Assembly (NCBI GenBank): GCA_003156635.1
Contig: PMHK01000079.1
Span: 1-32,037 of the forward strand
DNA length: 32,037 nucleotides
Reading direction: 5' to 3'
DNA from: Acidobacteriota bacterium
Lineage (GTDB): Bacteria > Acidobacteriota > Terriglobia > Acidiferrales > UBA7541
In this document: one piece after another, positions 1 to 9,433 of the stretch
Layout of the letters: each line of letters starts with the position of its first letter
Position numbering within the stretch: position 1 is the first letter of the stretch
Position numbers and translations under genes: made by a program
Notes under the pieces: generated by a model
What the model was told of the DNA's origin: nothing
Database searches by the model: none
The model's input: the letters and a program-made list of their open reading frames with translations, nothing else

Positions 1-2
1 GC

Positions 3-125
3 GAATGGTTTCTGATGTGGCAATCGAAGACTTGGAACGGCGAGGAAGCGGCGTTTCGGGTTTTCGTCGTCCTGGGTATCGTTCTGCTTCTGGTGATTCA
101 GACTGACACCGCAGACCAGCCTTAG
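3..125 (+). CDS. C-terminal fragment of a probable membrane protein, truncated by the window start
   Basis: Frame 3 reads EWFLMWQSKTWNGEEAAFRVFVVLGIVLLLVIQTDTADQP* with a hydrophobic helix; open at the left edge. Confidence 0.4.
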   Translation, partial: EWFLMWQSKTWNGEEAAFRVFVVLGIVLLLVIQTDTADQP

Positions 126-142
126 CGGAATTCCCTGGCTCG

Positions 143-183
143 AAAAAAAAGGGGCTGGCGCGGCGTTTCGGCCGACCAGCCCC
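143..183 (-). terminator. Rho-independent terminator downstream of msrA
   Basis: GGGGCTGG (151-158) pairs with CCAGCCCC (176-183); eight A on the plus strand (143-150) give a U-tract on the minus strand, just after the msrA stop at 224. Confidence 0.8.
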
Positions 184-223
184 AAATTCAAATACGACAC
201 TCCGGTTTCTTAAGCGGACCCGC

Positions 224-748
224 TCAGCTCGCTTTGCCTACTCCCGCGCGAGCCGGAAGTTTCCAGTCCGGCCGAATGAAGTGACAAGTGTAGCCGTTGG
301 GAAACTTCTCGAGATAATCCTGATGCTCCGGCTCGGCTTCCCAGAAAGGACCCGCGGGGGCGACTTCGGTGACGGCTTTGCCGGGCCAGAGGCCGGACGC
401 ATTCACGTCGGCGAGGGTGTCGAGCGCGACGCGCTTCTGTTCCTCACTCGTATAGTAAATCGCCGAACGGTAGCTCAGGCCGCGGTCATTGCCCTGCTGG
501 TTCATGGTGGTCGGGTCGTGAATCTGGAAAAAGAATTCCAGAATTTTGCGGTAGCTGATCTTCGCCGGGTCGAAAATAATCTCGACTGCTTCGGCGTGCG
601 TGCCGTGATTGCGGTAGGTCGCGTTGGGCACATCGCCGCCGGAGTAGCCCACGCGGGTGGAGATTATGCCCGGCTGCTTGCGCAGCAAATCCTGCACCCC
701 CCAGAAACATCCACCTCCCAAAATCGCTGTTTCGGTCGTTGCGCTCAT
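224..748 (-). CDS. msrA: Peptide-methionine (S)-S-oxide reductase MsrA
   Basis: [28 protein letters not shown]...[34 protein letters not shown] and GTHAEAVE family motifs. Start moved to internal Met at 748, which overlaps the msrB stop (ATGA). Confidence 0.95.
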   Translation of the reverse strand: MSATTETAILGGGCFWGVQDLLRKQPGIISTRVGYSGGDVPNATYRNHGTHAEAVEIIFDPAKISYRKILEFFFQIHDPTTMNQQGNDRGLSYRSAIYYTSEEQKRVALDTLADVNASGLWPGKAVTEVAPAGPFWEAEPEHQDYLEKFPNGYTCHFIRPDWKLPARAGVGKAS

Positions 749-1218
749 GCTTTTGCTCCTTTGCCTTGAGTTCCTTGAGATTCGAAGAGCTTGCGGTACG
801 CGCCGTAGCCTTCGCTTTCCAGTTCGTCGAGCGGCACAAAGCGCAGCGACGCGGAATTGATGCAATAGCGCAGGCCGCCTTCGTCGCGCGGGCCATCCGG
901 GAACACATGGCCGAGATGGCTGTCGCCATTGCTCGACCGAACTTCGGTGCGGGTCATGCCATGGTCGGTATCGACGTTCTCCACAATATTTTCCGAATCG
1001 ATCGGCTTGGTGAAACTGGGCCAGCCGGACTGGCTGTCATATTTGTGCACCGACGCAAACAGCGGCTCGCCGGAAACGACGTCGACATAAATACCCGGCT
1101 CTTTATTATCCCAATACTCGTTATCAAACGGACGCTCCGTGCCGTCCCGCTGGGTCACGCGAAACTGCTCGGGAGTCAGACGCGACAGCGCTTCCGGGTT
1201 CTTATTATACTTGGGCAT
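745..1218 (-). CDS. msrB: Peptide-methionine (R)-S-oxide reductase MsrB
   Basis: [19 protein letters not shown] and [11 protein letters not shown] MsrB motifs; 4-bp overlap with msrA. Confidence 0.95.
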   Translation of the reverse strand: MPKYNKNPEALSRLTPEQFRVTQRDGTERPFDNEYWDNKEPGIYVDVVSGEPLFASVHKYDSQSGWPSFTKPIDSENIVENVDTDHGMTRTEVRSSNGDSHLGHVFPDGPRDEGGLRYCINSASLRFVPLDELESEGYGAYRKLFESQGTQGKGAKA

Positions 1219-1451
1219 AAATTCTATCTCCTTCGATCAATGCTCCCGCGCCAGCCGTCGACTGATCCTAGACGGATGCACAGAATAACCGAAAATTCCG
1301 AGTCTCCGTAACGGTGTGCTGCGTCAGCGCGGGAAGGGTTCGTACCCCCACTTAGAGTCTTGAAACCCTCGAAAAGATACAAATTTCGTAACCCGGCCGC
1401 TTGGAGCTAAGCCTATCGGTTCAAGTCGCTTACGCATGAGGCTCGGGCGGC

Positions 1452-2927
1452 TCAGGATTTCGCCGCCCCTTTTTGCTGGCTCGTCGGCTGGTTGTGGACC
1501 GTCGGCTTGGATGAGAATAAGATTTCAAGGCTTTCGGCCATGGTCGGGTGCGCGATGACCGCCTCGAAGAGCGCGGTGTAAGGCAAGCCGGCAATCATGG
1601 CGATCTGCACCACCGACATGACTTCACCGCCGTCGACGCAGAAAGCGGTGAAACCGAGGATCCGGTCACCATCGACTTCGATGAGAGCTTTCAAAAATCC
1701 GCGCGTTTCGGAAAGCGTCAATGCGCGCAGCGAACCTGTCATGGGCATCTTGAAGAGGCGGTAGGCGACGCCCCGCGCCTGAGCGTCTTTCTCGCTGAGG
1801 CCGACGCGTGCGCACTCGGGATCGGTAAACAGGCAAAACGGTACCTGCCGGCCGGTGGTGACGTGTTTGCGGCCCGAGAGATTATCGTGAATCACGCGGA
1901 AGTCGTCGTGGCTGATGTGCGTGAATTGCGGACTACCGGCGGATTCGCCCAGCGCCCACACGTTGGTCGCGGTAGTTTGCAGCTTCTCGTTGACTTTGAT
2001 GTAGGCGCGGTCGGTGAGTTCGACGCCGGCCAGTTCGAGGCCAATTCCCTTGGTGTTGGGAATGCGCCCGGTGGCGACCAGGACGTGCGTGCCCTGCAGA
2101 GTTTTTTGCGCGCCTTTCTGGGTGAGCGCGATTTGCACGCTTTCCCCCGATTTACCGCTGACCGAGGTGACGGTCGTGTCGAGCAGCAGATCGATGCCTT
2201 CGTCGCGGAGCATGTCGCAGAGAACTTCGTGGACATCATCATCTTCGCGATTGACCAGCTGCTCACCGTGCTCGATCAGCGTGACCTTGCTGCCGAGCCG
2301 GCGGAAGGCCTGGGCCAGCTCCAGGCCAATGTAGCCGCCGCCAATTACCAGTAAATGTTCCGGCAGCTCGTCCAGTTCGAGCGCTTCGACATGCGTCAGG
2401 GGATTGGCTTCGATCAATCCGGGAATGGCTTCGATGGCGGCATGCGTGCCGGTGCTGATAATGACATTGGTTCCGCGGAATGTTCGCGTGGTGCCGTCGT
2501 TTACTTTGACCTGCACGGTGCGCGGGCCGATGAAACGGCCTTCGCCCATGATGAGTTCGGCGCCGGTCGCTTGGTAGTTATCCAGGTACATCTGATTCAA
2601 GGTCGAAACCATTCTGCGTTTGCGCTCGCGGACGGCGGTCATGTCGACTTTGAAGTCGCGCGCGGGGATGCCGAATTCCTCCGCCCGGCGAGCGTAGGAG
2701 GCGACCTTTGCGCTATGGATAAAATTCTTGCTGGGCAGGCAGGCGATGTTGGGGCACGAACCGCCGATGTATTTGCGATCGATCGCGACGACGCGCTTAC
2801 CTTCGCTGGCGAAGGTCCAGGCCGCGATGGTCGAGCCGGTGCCGCCGCCGAGAAGCACGATGTCGAACTCTTCCGGTGTGGCGGTCGCGTGCGTCTGGTC
2901 CGAAGAATCGAGTGCGGTTGTATTCAT
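1452..2927 (-). CDS. FAD-dependent pyridine nucleotide-disulfide oxidoreductase (mercuric reductase/dihydrolipoamide dehydrogenase-like)
   Basis: GGGTGSTIAAWTFASEGKRV FAD motif, GGSCPNIACLPSKN redox-active CX4C, second Rossmann motif VIGGGYIGLELAQAF. Start chosen at MNTTALDSS (2927). Confidence 0.9.
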   Translation of the reverse strand: MNTTALDSSDQTHATATPEEFDIVLLGGGTGSTIAAWTFASEGKRVVAIDRKYIGGSCPNIACLPSKNFIHSAKVASYARRAEEFGIPARDFKVDMTAVRERKRRMVSTLNQMYLDNYQATGAELIMGEGRFIGPRTVQVKVNDGTTRTFRGTNVIISTGTHAAIEAIPGLIEANPLTHVEALELDELPEHLLVIGGGYIGLELAQAFRRLGSKVTLIEHGEQLVNREDDDVHEVLCDMLRDEGIDLLLDTTVTSVSGKSGESVQIALTQKGAQKTLQGTHVLVATGRIPNTKGIGLELAGVELTDRAYIKVNEKLQTTATNVWALGESAGSPQFTHISHDDFRVIHDNLSGRKHVTTGRQVPFCLFTDPECARVGLSEKDAQARGVAYRLFKMPMTGSLRALTLSETRGFLKALIEVDGDRILGFTAFCVDGGEVMSVVQIAMIAGLPYTALFEAVIAHPTMAESLEILFSSKPTVHNQPTSQQKGAAKS

Positions 2928-3074
2928 CGGTACATTCTCCTTCTTAAAATAACGCAGCCCTGGAATTTTGAGACGCTGCGAGTATTGGAGTCTCGCGCGA
3001 GTCATTTGGATTTAATTTCTCGAGCGCCGGGGACCGTACCTGCTTCTCGTCAACTCGTGATACAAAGAATTGCG

Positions 3075-3896
3075 ATGGCCAAAACAATTTCGTACTTCCA
3101 AGACAAAGTGGTGCTGGTCACCGGCGCTTCTTCCGGCATCGGCGAAGAGCTGGCGCTGCAACTGGCGCGTTCGGGGGCCAAGGTGGCATTGGCCGCGCGC
3201 CGCAAGGACCGGCTGGAAGGCCTGGCGCAGACGATCGCGCAAAGCGGCGGCGTGCCGCCGCTTACGCTGGAATGTGATGTGACGCGCGATGGTGACCTCG
3301 AGCGCGCGGTAGCGGCGGGCGTAGCGAAGTGGGGCAAGCTGGACGTGGCCATCGCCAACGCCGGATTCGGCGTCACTGGGCCGCTGAAGAAGCTCTCGCT
3401 CGATGGTTACCAGCGCCAATTCGAAACAAATGTGTTCGGCGTGCTGCGCACGATTTATGCCGCGTTGCCAGAACTGGAGAAGACGCACGGGAACCTGGCG
3501 ATTATCGGTAGCGTGTCCGGCTGGGTTTCGTCGGCCGGCGCTTCGCCGTACTCGATGAGCAAATTCGCGGTGCGGGCGCTGGCGAACGCGATCACCCAGG
3601 AGCTGAAAGGCGACGGGATCAAGGTGACGCTGATTAGCCCGGGATTCGTGATCAGCGAAATTCGCCAGGTCGATAACCAGGGCAAGTTGCGCGCGATGAG
3701 CGAGGCCACCAAGCCACATCCGCTGGCGATGAAAACCGAGCCGGCGGTGTACGACATGCTGCGGGCCATCGCCCGCGGAAAACGCGAGCAGATCATCACG
3801 CTTCACGGAAAATTCTTCGTGCAGCTCGACCGGTTTTTCCCGTGGGTGACCCGCGCGCTGGCGGAAAGAATTTCCGCGAGACGGGACAAAACCTGA
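3075..3896 (+). CDS. Short-chain dehydrogenase/reductase (SDR) family oxidoreductase
   Basis: MAKTISYFQDKVVLVTGASSGIGEELA (TGxxxGIG), NAG motif, catalytic YSMSK. Start at ATG 3075 inside the longer ORF 2355..3896. Confidence 0.92.
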   Translation: MAKTISYFQDKVVLVTGASSGIGEELALQLARSGAKVALAARRKDRLEGLAQTIAQSGGVPPLTLECDVTRDGDLERAVAAGVAKWGKLDVAIANAGFGVTGPLKKLSLDGYQRQFETNVFGVLRTIYAALPELEKTHGNLAIIGSVSGWVSSAGASPYSMSKFAVRALANAITQELKGDGIKVTLISPGFVISEIRQVDNQGKLRAMSEATKPHPLAMKTEPAVYDMLRAIARGKREQIITLHGKFFVQLDRFFPWVTRALAERISARRDKT

Positions 3897-3922
3897 CGCG
3901 GCTCGCCGCGCCAACTTCCTGC

Positions 3923-4297
3923 TTAATTTTTCGTCGATGATACCGGCGTGGCGAGAAAATCCGCGGGGCGAATGTTGAGGTCGGCGGCTACGCGGCGGCC
4001 GATGATCGGCCGATCGCCGGAGGGACATGGTTTGCCGTCGTGGCCGGCGAGCAGGTGGGAAATGAGGGCGTCGATCCGGCGGCGCTGGTCGCCCGCGATC
4101 TGATTGTCCTCGTACAACGAGACGTCCTTGGTCCAACGCGTGCGCTTTGCGTTCAAAACAGCTTCGACGGCTTCCCGCTTCAGCCGCTCCAGCGTCTCGC
4201 ACTGACGGTTCTGCGCCACGGCCAGCGATTCTATAGCGGTGCAAAATCCGCGCAACGGTACTTTGGTACTACGAAGTTTGGCACTCCATCCGAACAC
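3923..4297 (-). CDS. Hypothetical protein
   Basis: 124-aa ORF of plausible composition, not overlapped by a better candidate; family not recognised. Confidence 0.5.
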   Translation of the reverse strand: MFGWSAKLRSTKVPLRGFCTAIESLAVAQNRQCETLERLKREAVEAVLNAKRTRWTKDVSLYEDNQIAGDQRRRIDALISHLLAGHDGKPCPSGDRPIIGRRVAADLNIRPADFLATPVSSTKN

Positions 4298-4387
4298 GTT
4301 TCCGCCAAAGATTTACTGCAGAGGGCACAGGGAATAAAAAGAGAACACGGAGAGTTGGACCGCTAGACGTCGAGCCGCGACGGATCT

Positions 4388-4984
4388 TTACGGTAATACC
4401 GCGAGGGCCTTGCTGATGCGGTCGCCGAAGGCGGTGCCAAACTGCGCTTGCTTGCGGGAATCGCCCAAGTACGGATCCACGAAGGGGCCGGCGCCATCGA
4501 GCACCAAACGATCGCCCCAGCCGATCAGCCCGAAGAGGTGAATTAGTTCCTTGGTCGGCGTACTGATTGGCACCACGTAGCTGGGCTTGATCGAATATTG
4601 CACCCGTTTCAGCGCGGTGGGCGCCAGGCGGCGCAGCGCGGCGTGCAATTCGCCTTCGTTGTCGAAGGGACACTCCACCGCGTAGGTCAGGAAATATCCC
4701 TTGCGGCGAAATTCAGTGAGAATTCCCTCTTCGGTGGAAGCCATCAACGTGGGCCCCAGCGTTTTTCCCAATTCATCGAAGTACGATTTGGACGCTGGCA
4801 AACGGCCGGTGCGGTTGGCCGCCGGAGAATAAAAAAAGTCTTCGATGCGGGCGGGCGGAGCGGAATCGAGAAACAGCACTTTGATTTGCGTCGGACGATA
4901 ACGAGCGGCGGCCTCGATACGTGCAGCACGCCGCGCGACATGCGCGTCGTCGGTTCGTATACCACAGCCTTCACACACCGGCAT
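4388..4984 (-). CDS. Conserved hypothetical protein with N-terminal CxxC
   Basis: 198-aa ORF with MPVCEGCGIRTDDAH and IKVLFLDSAPPARIEDFFYSP; coherent composition. Confidence 0.65.
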   Translation of the reverse strand: MPVCEGCGIRTDDAHVARRAARIEAAARYRPTQIKVLFLDSAPPARIEDFFYSPAANRTGRLPASKSYFDELGKTLGPTLMASTEEGILTEFRRKGYFLTYAVECPFDNEGELHAALRRLAPTALKRVQYSIKPSYVVPISTPTKELIHLFGLIGWGDRLVLDGAGPFVDPYLGDSRKQAQFGTAFGDRISKALAVLP

Positions 4985-5171
4985 TCGACTGGCCCCAATT
5001 TGTGCTTAGCAGATTCGGACGGAAAGAATGGCACGGAGCGCGAGCAGAGGCAACAGTTGGAATGAAATTAGAAGTTCGAACGGCGCACACCGACTCAGCT
5101 ACGTCCGCGCGAATTTTAATGAATTTATATGCGATTGCTGCGTGATTCGCCACGAATTTTCAATTCGCCGG

Positions 5172-6329
5172 TTATTTGGCTGGCGGATTGGCCGGCTGGT
5201 CGTCAGTGACATCCAGCGCGGCGTCCACATCCGCATCAATCACGTCTTCGTCCACTCGCTTCCACGTTGGATCCGGATTGTATTCGGCCAGCGCTTCGGC
5301 GATGCGGTCAGTGTCAGCGCCGAGATTCTTCTGGTAGACGCGGCCCTGCTGATTGACGATGAAGGTCATCACCCCGGAATTTCCCCAGGTTGCCGGATAG
5401 GCCACCAGCGCGAAACCGGCGATCATATTTCCATTGATGATGTAGCCGTATTTGCCGCCCGGCGCGCTCGCGCCCTGACGCGTCAGAATTTTGAAATAGT
5501 AGCCGTGATACGGCGCGTGCTCTTCTTCAGCCGAGGCTTTCTTCTGTTTCGCCGTGGTGTTCCCCCGGTTGTAGCCTTCTTCTTCCGCCGCAGCGATCAG
5601 CTTGCCCATGGGGCTGGGGTCGGCATCCTCCGGCGTGTCCCAGTACAGGCCGTCCTGCGCGCCGGCCGTGCTGACGAACTTCTGCGCGTAACTCGCCAGG
5701 CCATCGTTGTTGCCGTAGGCGTTGACGAAATATTCCCACTGGGCGAGCACGTAGGAGCGAGAGGTCGCGATCGCGGAAAGTTCGTTGTTGCCGACGCGAC
5801 GGTCGAGAATTTCGTTGAGCCCGGCCTGGGTATCGAAAACCCAATTTTCGTCTCTCTTCACAATCGGAATCGGCGCGGGCCATTGGTCGTTCCCGACCAG
5901 AATGCGGTACGTGGAGTCATCCTGCTGCTCCAGAGCCATACGCCGTTCCAGGGCGGCGGAGAAGCTGGCGCGATCCGCCTCGTCTTCGACCGGGTCGCCG
6001 GAAAGGAGCTGGTCGGCGCCGGAGCCGAACATTTTTTGCAGCGCGGGCTTGTCGTCGGCTTTCACCGCGGCGGCCAACGCCTGCATGGCGTCGTCGGGCG
6101 TGTCGAAGGTGGTCTGATTCGCGGCCGCGATTTTATCTTCCTTGTTGTCCTCGACATTCTCGCGCACCACTTTCTTCTGAATCGCCTTCGATTCGGGAGT
6201 GGCCGCGGCGGGAGCTTGCTGTGCGGACAAGTCAGGCGCCGCGCACAACATTCCGGCAATGATCACCGCGCAACTCGCGGCGGAGCGAATGAAGCCACCG
6301 GATCGGCGAGATTTCACTGGCGTGTCCAT
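5172..6329 (-). CDS. DUF2950 domain protein, exported
   Basis: FDTPDDAMQALAAAVKADDKPALQKMFG, GYYFKILTRQG, GYIINGNMIAGFALVAYPATWGNSGVMTFIVNQQGRVYQKNLG match my knowledge of DUF2950. Start at MDTPVKSRR (6329), preceded by GGGAGG and followed by a signal-peptide-like N-terminus. Confidence 0.85.
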   Translation of the reverse strand: MDTPVKSRRSGGFIRSAASCAVIIAGMLCAAPDLSAQQAPAAATPESKAIQKKVVRENVEDNKEDKIAAANQTTFDTPDDAMQALAAAVKADDKPALQKMFGSGADQLLSGDPVEDEADRASFSAALERRMALEQQDDSTYRILVGNDQWPAPIPIVKRDENWVFDTQAGLNEILDRRVGNNELSAIATSRSYVLAQWEYFVNAYGNNDGLASYAQKFVSTAGAQDGLYWDTPEDADPSPMGKLIAAAEEEGYNRGNTTAKQKKASAEEEHAPYHGYYFKILTRQGASAPGGKYGYIINGNMIAGFALVAYPATWGNSGVMTFIVNQQGRVYQKNLGADTDRIAEALAEYNPDPTWKRVDEDVIDADVDAALDVTDDQPANPPAK

Positions 6330-6424
6330 GGGGATCAACCTCCCGGCAATATTTTTTACAGTCAATGAAAAGTCGAGCGTCAACATTTCCGGAGCTGGGG
6401 GCATAGGGCTCATGTTTTGGCGGC

Positions 6425-8041
6425 TCATCGGGGCTTCCCGGAGTTCTTGGCCGGAGCAGCATTCGAACGCGGCGCAGCGGCCGGCTTCGCTGCTGGAGCA
6501 GCCGGCTGTTTCGGCGCAGCCTGCTGCTTGGGGGCGGCTTGCGCGCGGCTTTCCTGCCCCCGGGCGCTGGACTGATTCGCGTTGAAGTCGGTCTGTCGAG
6601 TGTTGAAGGCGCGCGGTTGCGCAGCAGGCTGCTGGGGCGTGGGCCGAGCCGTCGGCGCGGGTCGCGCTGGCTGCACCGCAGGCTGGACGGCCGGTTTCGG
6701 CGCCGGTGCCGGCGTAGCGGGTCGCGTCTGCGGATTATCGCGACCGCGATACTTATCGAGGCTGGGGCTTTGCCGATCGATATTGCGATCGATCACGCTG
6801 TTGTTCGGCAAACGATTGGTAGGAACCGGCTGCACCGCGGGCTTGGTGGTTGGTCCTGACGGGTTCGCGGGCCGAGTGTTGTTGCCCGGAGCCGGCCGCG
6901 TGTTGCCATTGTTGTTGCCCGGCGCTGGTCGCGTGTTGTTGTTGCCTCCGTTGTTGCCGGGCTTCGTGCCGGGAGCGGGCCGAGGGTTATTACCTGGAGT
7001 TCCCGGGCGCGTATTATTTCCCGGCGTGCCGGGACGATTGTTGCCATTCCCGGGTCGCGTATTCACCGGCCGCTTGTCGCGAATCACATTGTTGCGGTTC
7101 AAATTGTTGTAATTCACGTTGCGATGAATGCTGTTGTAGCGATTCATGTTGTTGTAATTCACGCGCCGATTGACCACCGTACGGTTGATGGTGATGTTGG
7201 TGTAGCGGTTGTTGACGTACACCGTGTTGTGAATATGCACGTAGCCGCGCGAGCGCCCGATCCAGCCGCCGCCATTCCAGCCGGTGTAATACACCCGGCG
7301 CCCGCCCCAATCGCAGTCGCGATTCAGCCACGCGCCGATGATGAAGCCGGTGCCGAAGGTGATAAAAAATGCGCCGGGCGACGGGCGCTGGTAATACACG
7401 TACACCGGGTTGTAAACCGGGACGTAGACGTATTGCGGTTGCGCCGGCCAGATCTGAATGTAGCTGGGCTGCACGATCACTTGTTGTTGCTGATTGGTGA
7501 TCAGGTTGCCCTGATCACTCGCCAAGCGGCGCAGGCGCTGCACCGAAATCATCACGTCCGTGGATTGGTTCACATAGGCCTGGCCCAGCGCGGTGGTCCA
7601 ATCTATTTTGTCCGCCATCATGTCCAGCACGGCGGGATAATGCGCCACCGCCTTTACGCTGACGTCCCAATCCTGATCGTCAACGCCGTTCTGCCCGTAG
7701 GAGCGGACGTAACGCGAAGCTTCGTCGATCTGGTCCACGAAGGTCGCGGCCGGTAACACTTGCGCCAACAGCGGATCAGGATAAAGCGCGATGGGCGCCA
7801 GCAAATTGTCGAGCTGATCGGGAGAATAATTTTCGTATCCGTTGTTCTGGTAGTAGTCCTGGTCGTAATCCTGGTTGTACTGATTGGGATCCTGATTGTA
7901 TTGATTCGGGTCCTGCTGGTAGTTCTGCTGGCCGTTGTCTTGTTGCTGCGCCGGATGCGGGAACGAAGCAAGCACCGCAGCCTGCAGGCCAGTGGCGTAG
8001 GTCAGGCAGAACATCGAAAGAAGAGCAGCGGCTTTGCGCAT
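6425..8041 (-). CDS. DUF3300 domain protein, exported, with low-complexity flanks
   Basis: YSPDQLDNLLAPIALYPDPLLAQVLPAATFVDQI and PVYNPVYVYYQRP are typical of DUF3300; signal peptide MRKAAALLSMFCLTYATGLQA; GAGGAG upstream of ATG at 8041. Confidence 0.88.
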   Translation of the reverse strand: MRKAAALLSMFCLTYATGLQAAVLASFPHPAQQQDNGQQNYQQDPNQYNQDPNQYNQDYDQDYYQNNGYENYSPDQLDNLLAPIALYPDPLLAQVLPAATFVDQIDEASRYVRSYGQNGVDDQDWDVSVKAVAHYPAVLDMMADKIDWTTALGQAYVNQSTDVMISVQRLRRLASDQGNLITNQQQQVIVQPSYIQIWPAQPQYVYVPVYNPVYVYYQRPSPGAFFITFGTGFIIGAWLNRDCDWGGRRVYYTGWNGGGWIGRSRGYVHIHNTVYVNNRYTNITINRTVVNRRVNYNNMNRYNSIHRNVNYNNLNRNNVIRDKRPVNTRPGNGNNRPGTPGNNTRPGTPGNNPRPAPGTKPGNNGGNNNTRPAPGNNNGNTRPAPGNNTRPANPSGPTTKPAVQPVPTNRLPNNSVIDRNIDRQSPSLDKYRGRDNPQTRPATPAPAPKPAVQPAVQPARPAPTARPTPQQPAAQPRAFNTRQTDFNANQSSARGQESRAQAAPKQQAAPKQPAAPAAKPAAAPRSNAAPAKNSGKPR

Positions 8042-8159
8042 GCGGAACTCCTCGAAGAATGGCTTGGTTTTAACTTTTGGGTGATTTGCTGCGAGGCGCA
8101 TAGGAATATTCATACGCATGGAACTCACGATGGGCCGGCAGGACCGGATTGTAGCACCA

Positions 8160-8693
8160 TCAGCGCGCCGGACGGGCCAGCGCAGTCAGCTGGGCCAGAA
8201 GAGATTCCGGAGTGGGGTGTTTGCCTATGCCGTGCGCCGGCAGGTAGTCGGTCAGAAAATGCGCCACCGGGTGCCGCTTGGGATCTGCGGCGTCGACGTG
8301 GCCTTGCACTCGAATTTCGCCCAGGCGCTCGGCCGGGATCACTTCGAAATGAAGCGACGGTTTGCCAAAGCTGCGGAACCAGCTGGAAACTAGCGATCGT
8401 CCCGGCTCCGGTTTCCGCGAAGCGCGCCGCAGCGCGTGCGAACTATCCAGCGAGGTATGGTCGGCGCCGCGCTGCATCTCGAACGAAAATGAAATCCAGT
8501 TCCCTTGGCCAACGACGACGTTCAGCGTTTTGGGATCGAGCATGCGCGCGAGGCCAGTGCGATCGAACAGTTGCTGAACGACTGCGGAGGCGCAGCGCTC
8601 CTGGCGATCGAGTGTGATGTCTTCGTCCGTTAAGGGACGCCCGCCGGCTTCTTCGATATGGCCGATTAATGCTGTCGATACGTTTTCAGTCAA
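8160..8693 (-). CDS. Hypothetical protein
   Basis: 177-aa ORF, apparent TTG start; coherent protein-like sequence, family not recognised. Confidence 0.55.
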   Translation of the reverse strand: MTENVSTALIGHIEEAGGRPLTDEDITLDRQERCASAVVQQLFDRTGLARMLDPKTLNVVVGQGNWISFSFEMQRGADHTSLDSSHALRRASRKPEPGRSLVSSWFRSFGKPSLHFEVIPAERLGEIRVQGHVDAADPKRHPVAHFLTDYLPAHGIGKHPTPESLLAQLTALARPAR

Positions 8694-8722
8694 AGGTCAT
8701 CCTAGAGACATCCCGTCGGAGA

Positions 8723-9433
8723 CTAGTTCGCGGAGCGCAAGCGCGGCGTGCCAGTGACCGGCAAATTCAAGATGCGCGATTGGGGCAAGCCGTGCGCGCG
8801 CACCTGGCGATGCCGTTCGGCGAAATGTTTCTGCGCCCGGCGGCCCCAGGCGCGCACAAAATAATAATTCAGGGTGGCGGCAAAGCCGGCGCTGATCACC
8901 GGCACCAAACGCCCCGCCCACTTTTCCGCAACTTCCGAACCCATTTTGATCGCGAGGCGATCGATGATCCGCGGCACGATCATTTCGGCGGCATGTTTGC
9001 CGACGAAATCACGGCCCAGGTCAAGCCCGGCGGCGCTGGCCGCGGCCATCCACAGGTCGGTCGTTTCTTCTTCGGACTGATATTCAAACCCGTAGACCAG
9101 ACTCAGCCGCTGCAACATGCGGATGGTAATCGCAGTAAGAATTCCAGCGTCGGGAACGATGGTCATCATCCCGCCGAGGCCCAGGCCCGCGCCTTCGAGC
9201 CCCGCGGTGCGCATCGAGGACTGGATGATCTGATTGGCGTAGCCGTGCACGATCGATTCCTCGACGTGGAACATATCGCTCCAGGTGTGAATCGGCAGGC
9301 GATGGGCGCGCTTCATTTCGGCCAGGTATTTTTGCGGATCGATTTGGACCGTCTGGTACGCCTTCAAGAACCCGGCGCGCGCAGAGGTCTGCATCATCTT
9401 GGTCAAGATTCCGGATTTGGTTCTTCGGGGCAC
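8723..9433 (-). CDS. EcsC family protein
   Basis: GYANQIIQSSMRTAGLEGAGLGLGGMMTIVPDAGILTAITIRMLQRLSLVYGF and VISAGFAATLNYYFVRAWGRRAQKHF resemble EcsC family proteins. Apparent GTG start. Confidence 0.8.
   Translation of the reverse strand: MPRRTKSGILTKMMQTSARAGFLKAYQTVQIDPQKYLAEMKRAHRLPIHTWSDMFHVEESIVHGYANQIIQSSMRTAGLEGAGLGLGGMMTIVPDAGILTAITIRMLQRLSLVYGFEYQSEEETTDLWMAAASAAGLDLGRDFVGKHAAEMIVPRIIDRLAIKMGSEVAEKWAGRLVPVISAGFAATLNYYFVRAWGRRAQKHFAERHRQVRAHGLPQSRILNLPVTGTPRLRSAN

Noticed and set aside
1390-1450. tRNA-like GGTTCAAGTC motif
   Set aside because: Flanking bases do not form a T-arm or acceptor stem; no anticodon arm found.
3012-4244. 410-aa minus-strand ORF
   Set aside because: Antisense to the clear SDR gene and out of frame with the 3923-4297 ORF; Arg-rich shadow.
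5028-6368. 446-aa plus-strand ORF
   Set aside because: Antisense shadow of the DUF2950 gene; Arg/Val/Gly-rich composition, no recognisable motifs.
6582-7173. Plus-strand Cys/Gly/Leu-rich ORFs (176 and 107 aa)
   Set aside because: Antisense of the Asn/Gly/Pro/Arg low-complexity coding region of DUF3300; composition is explained by the repeat codons.
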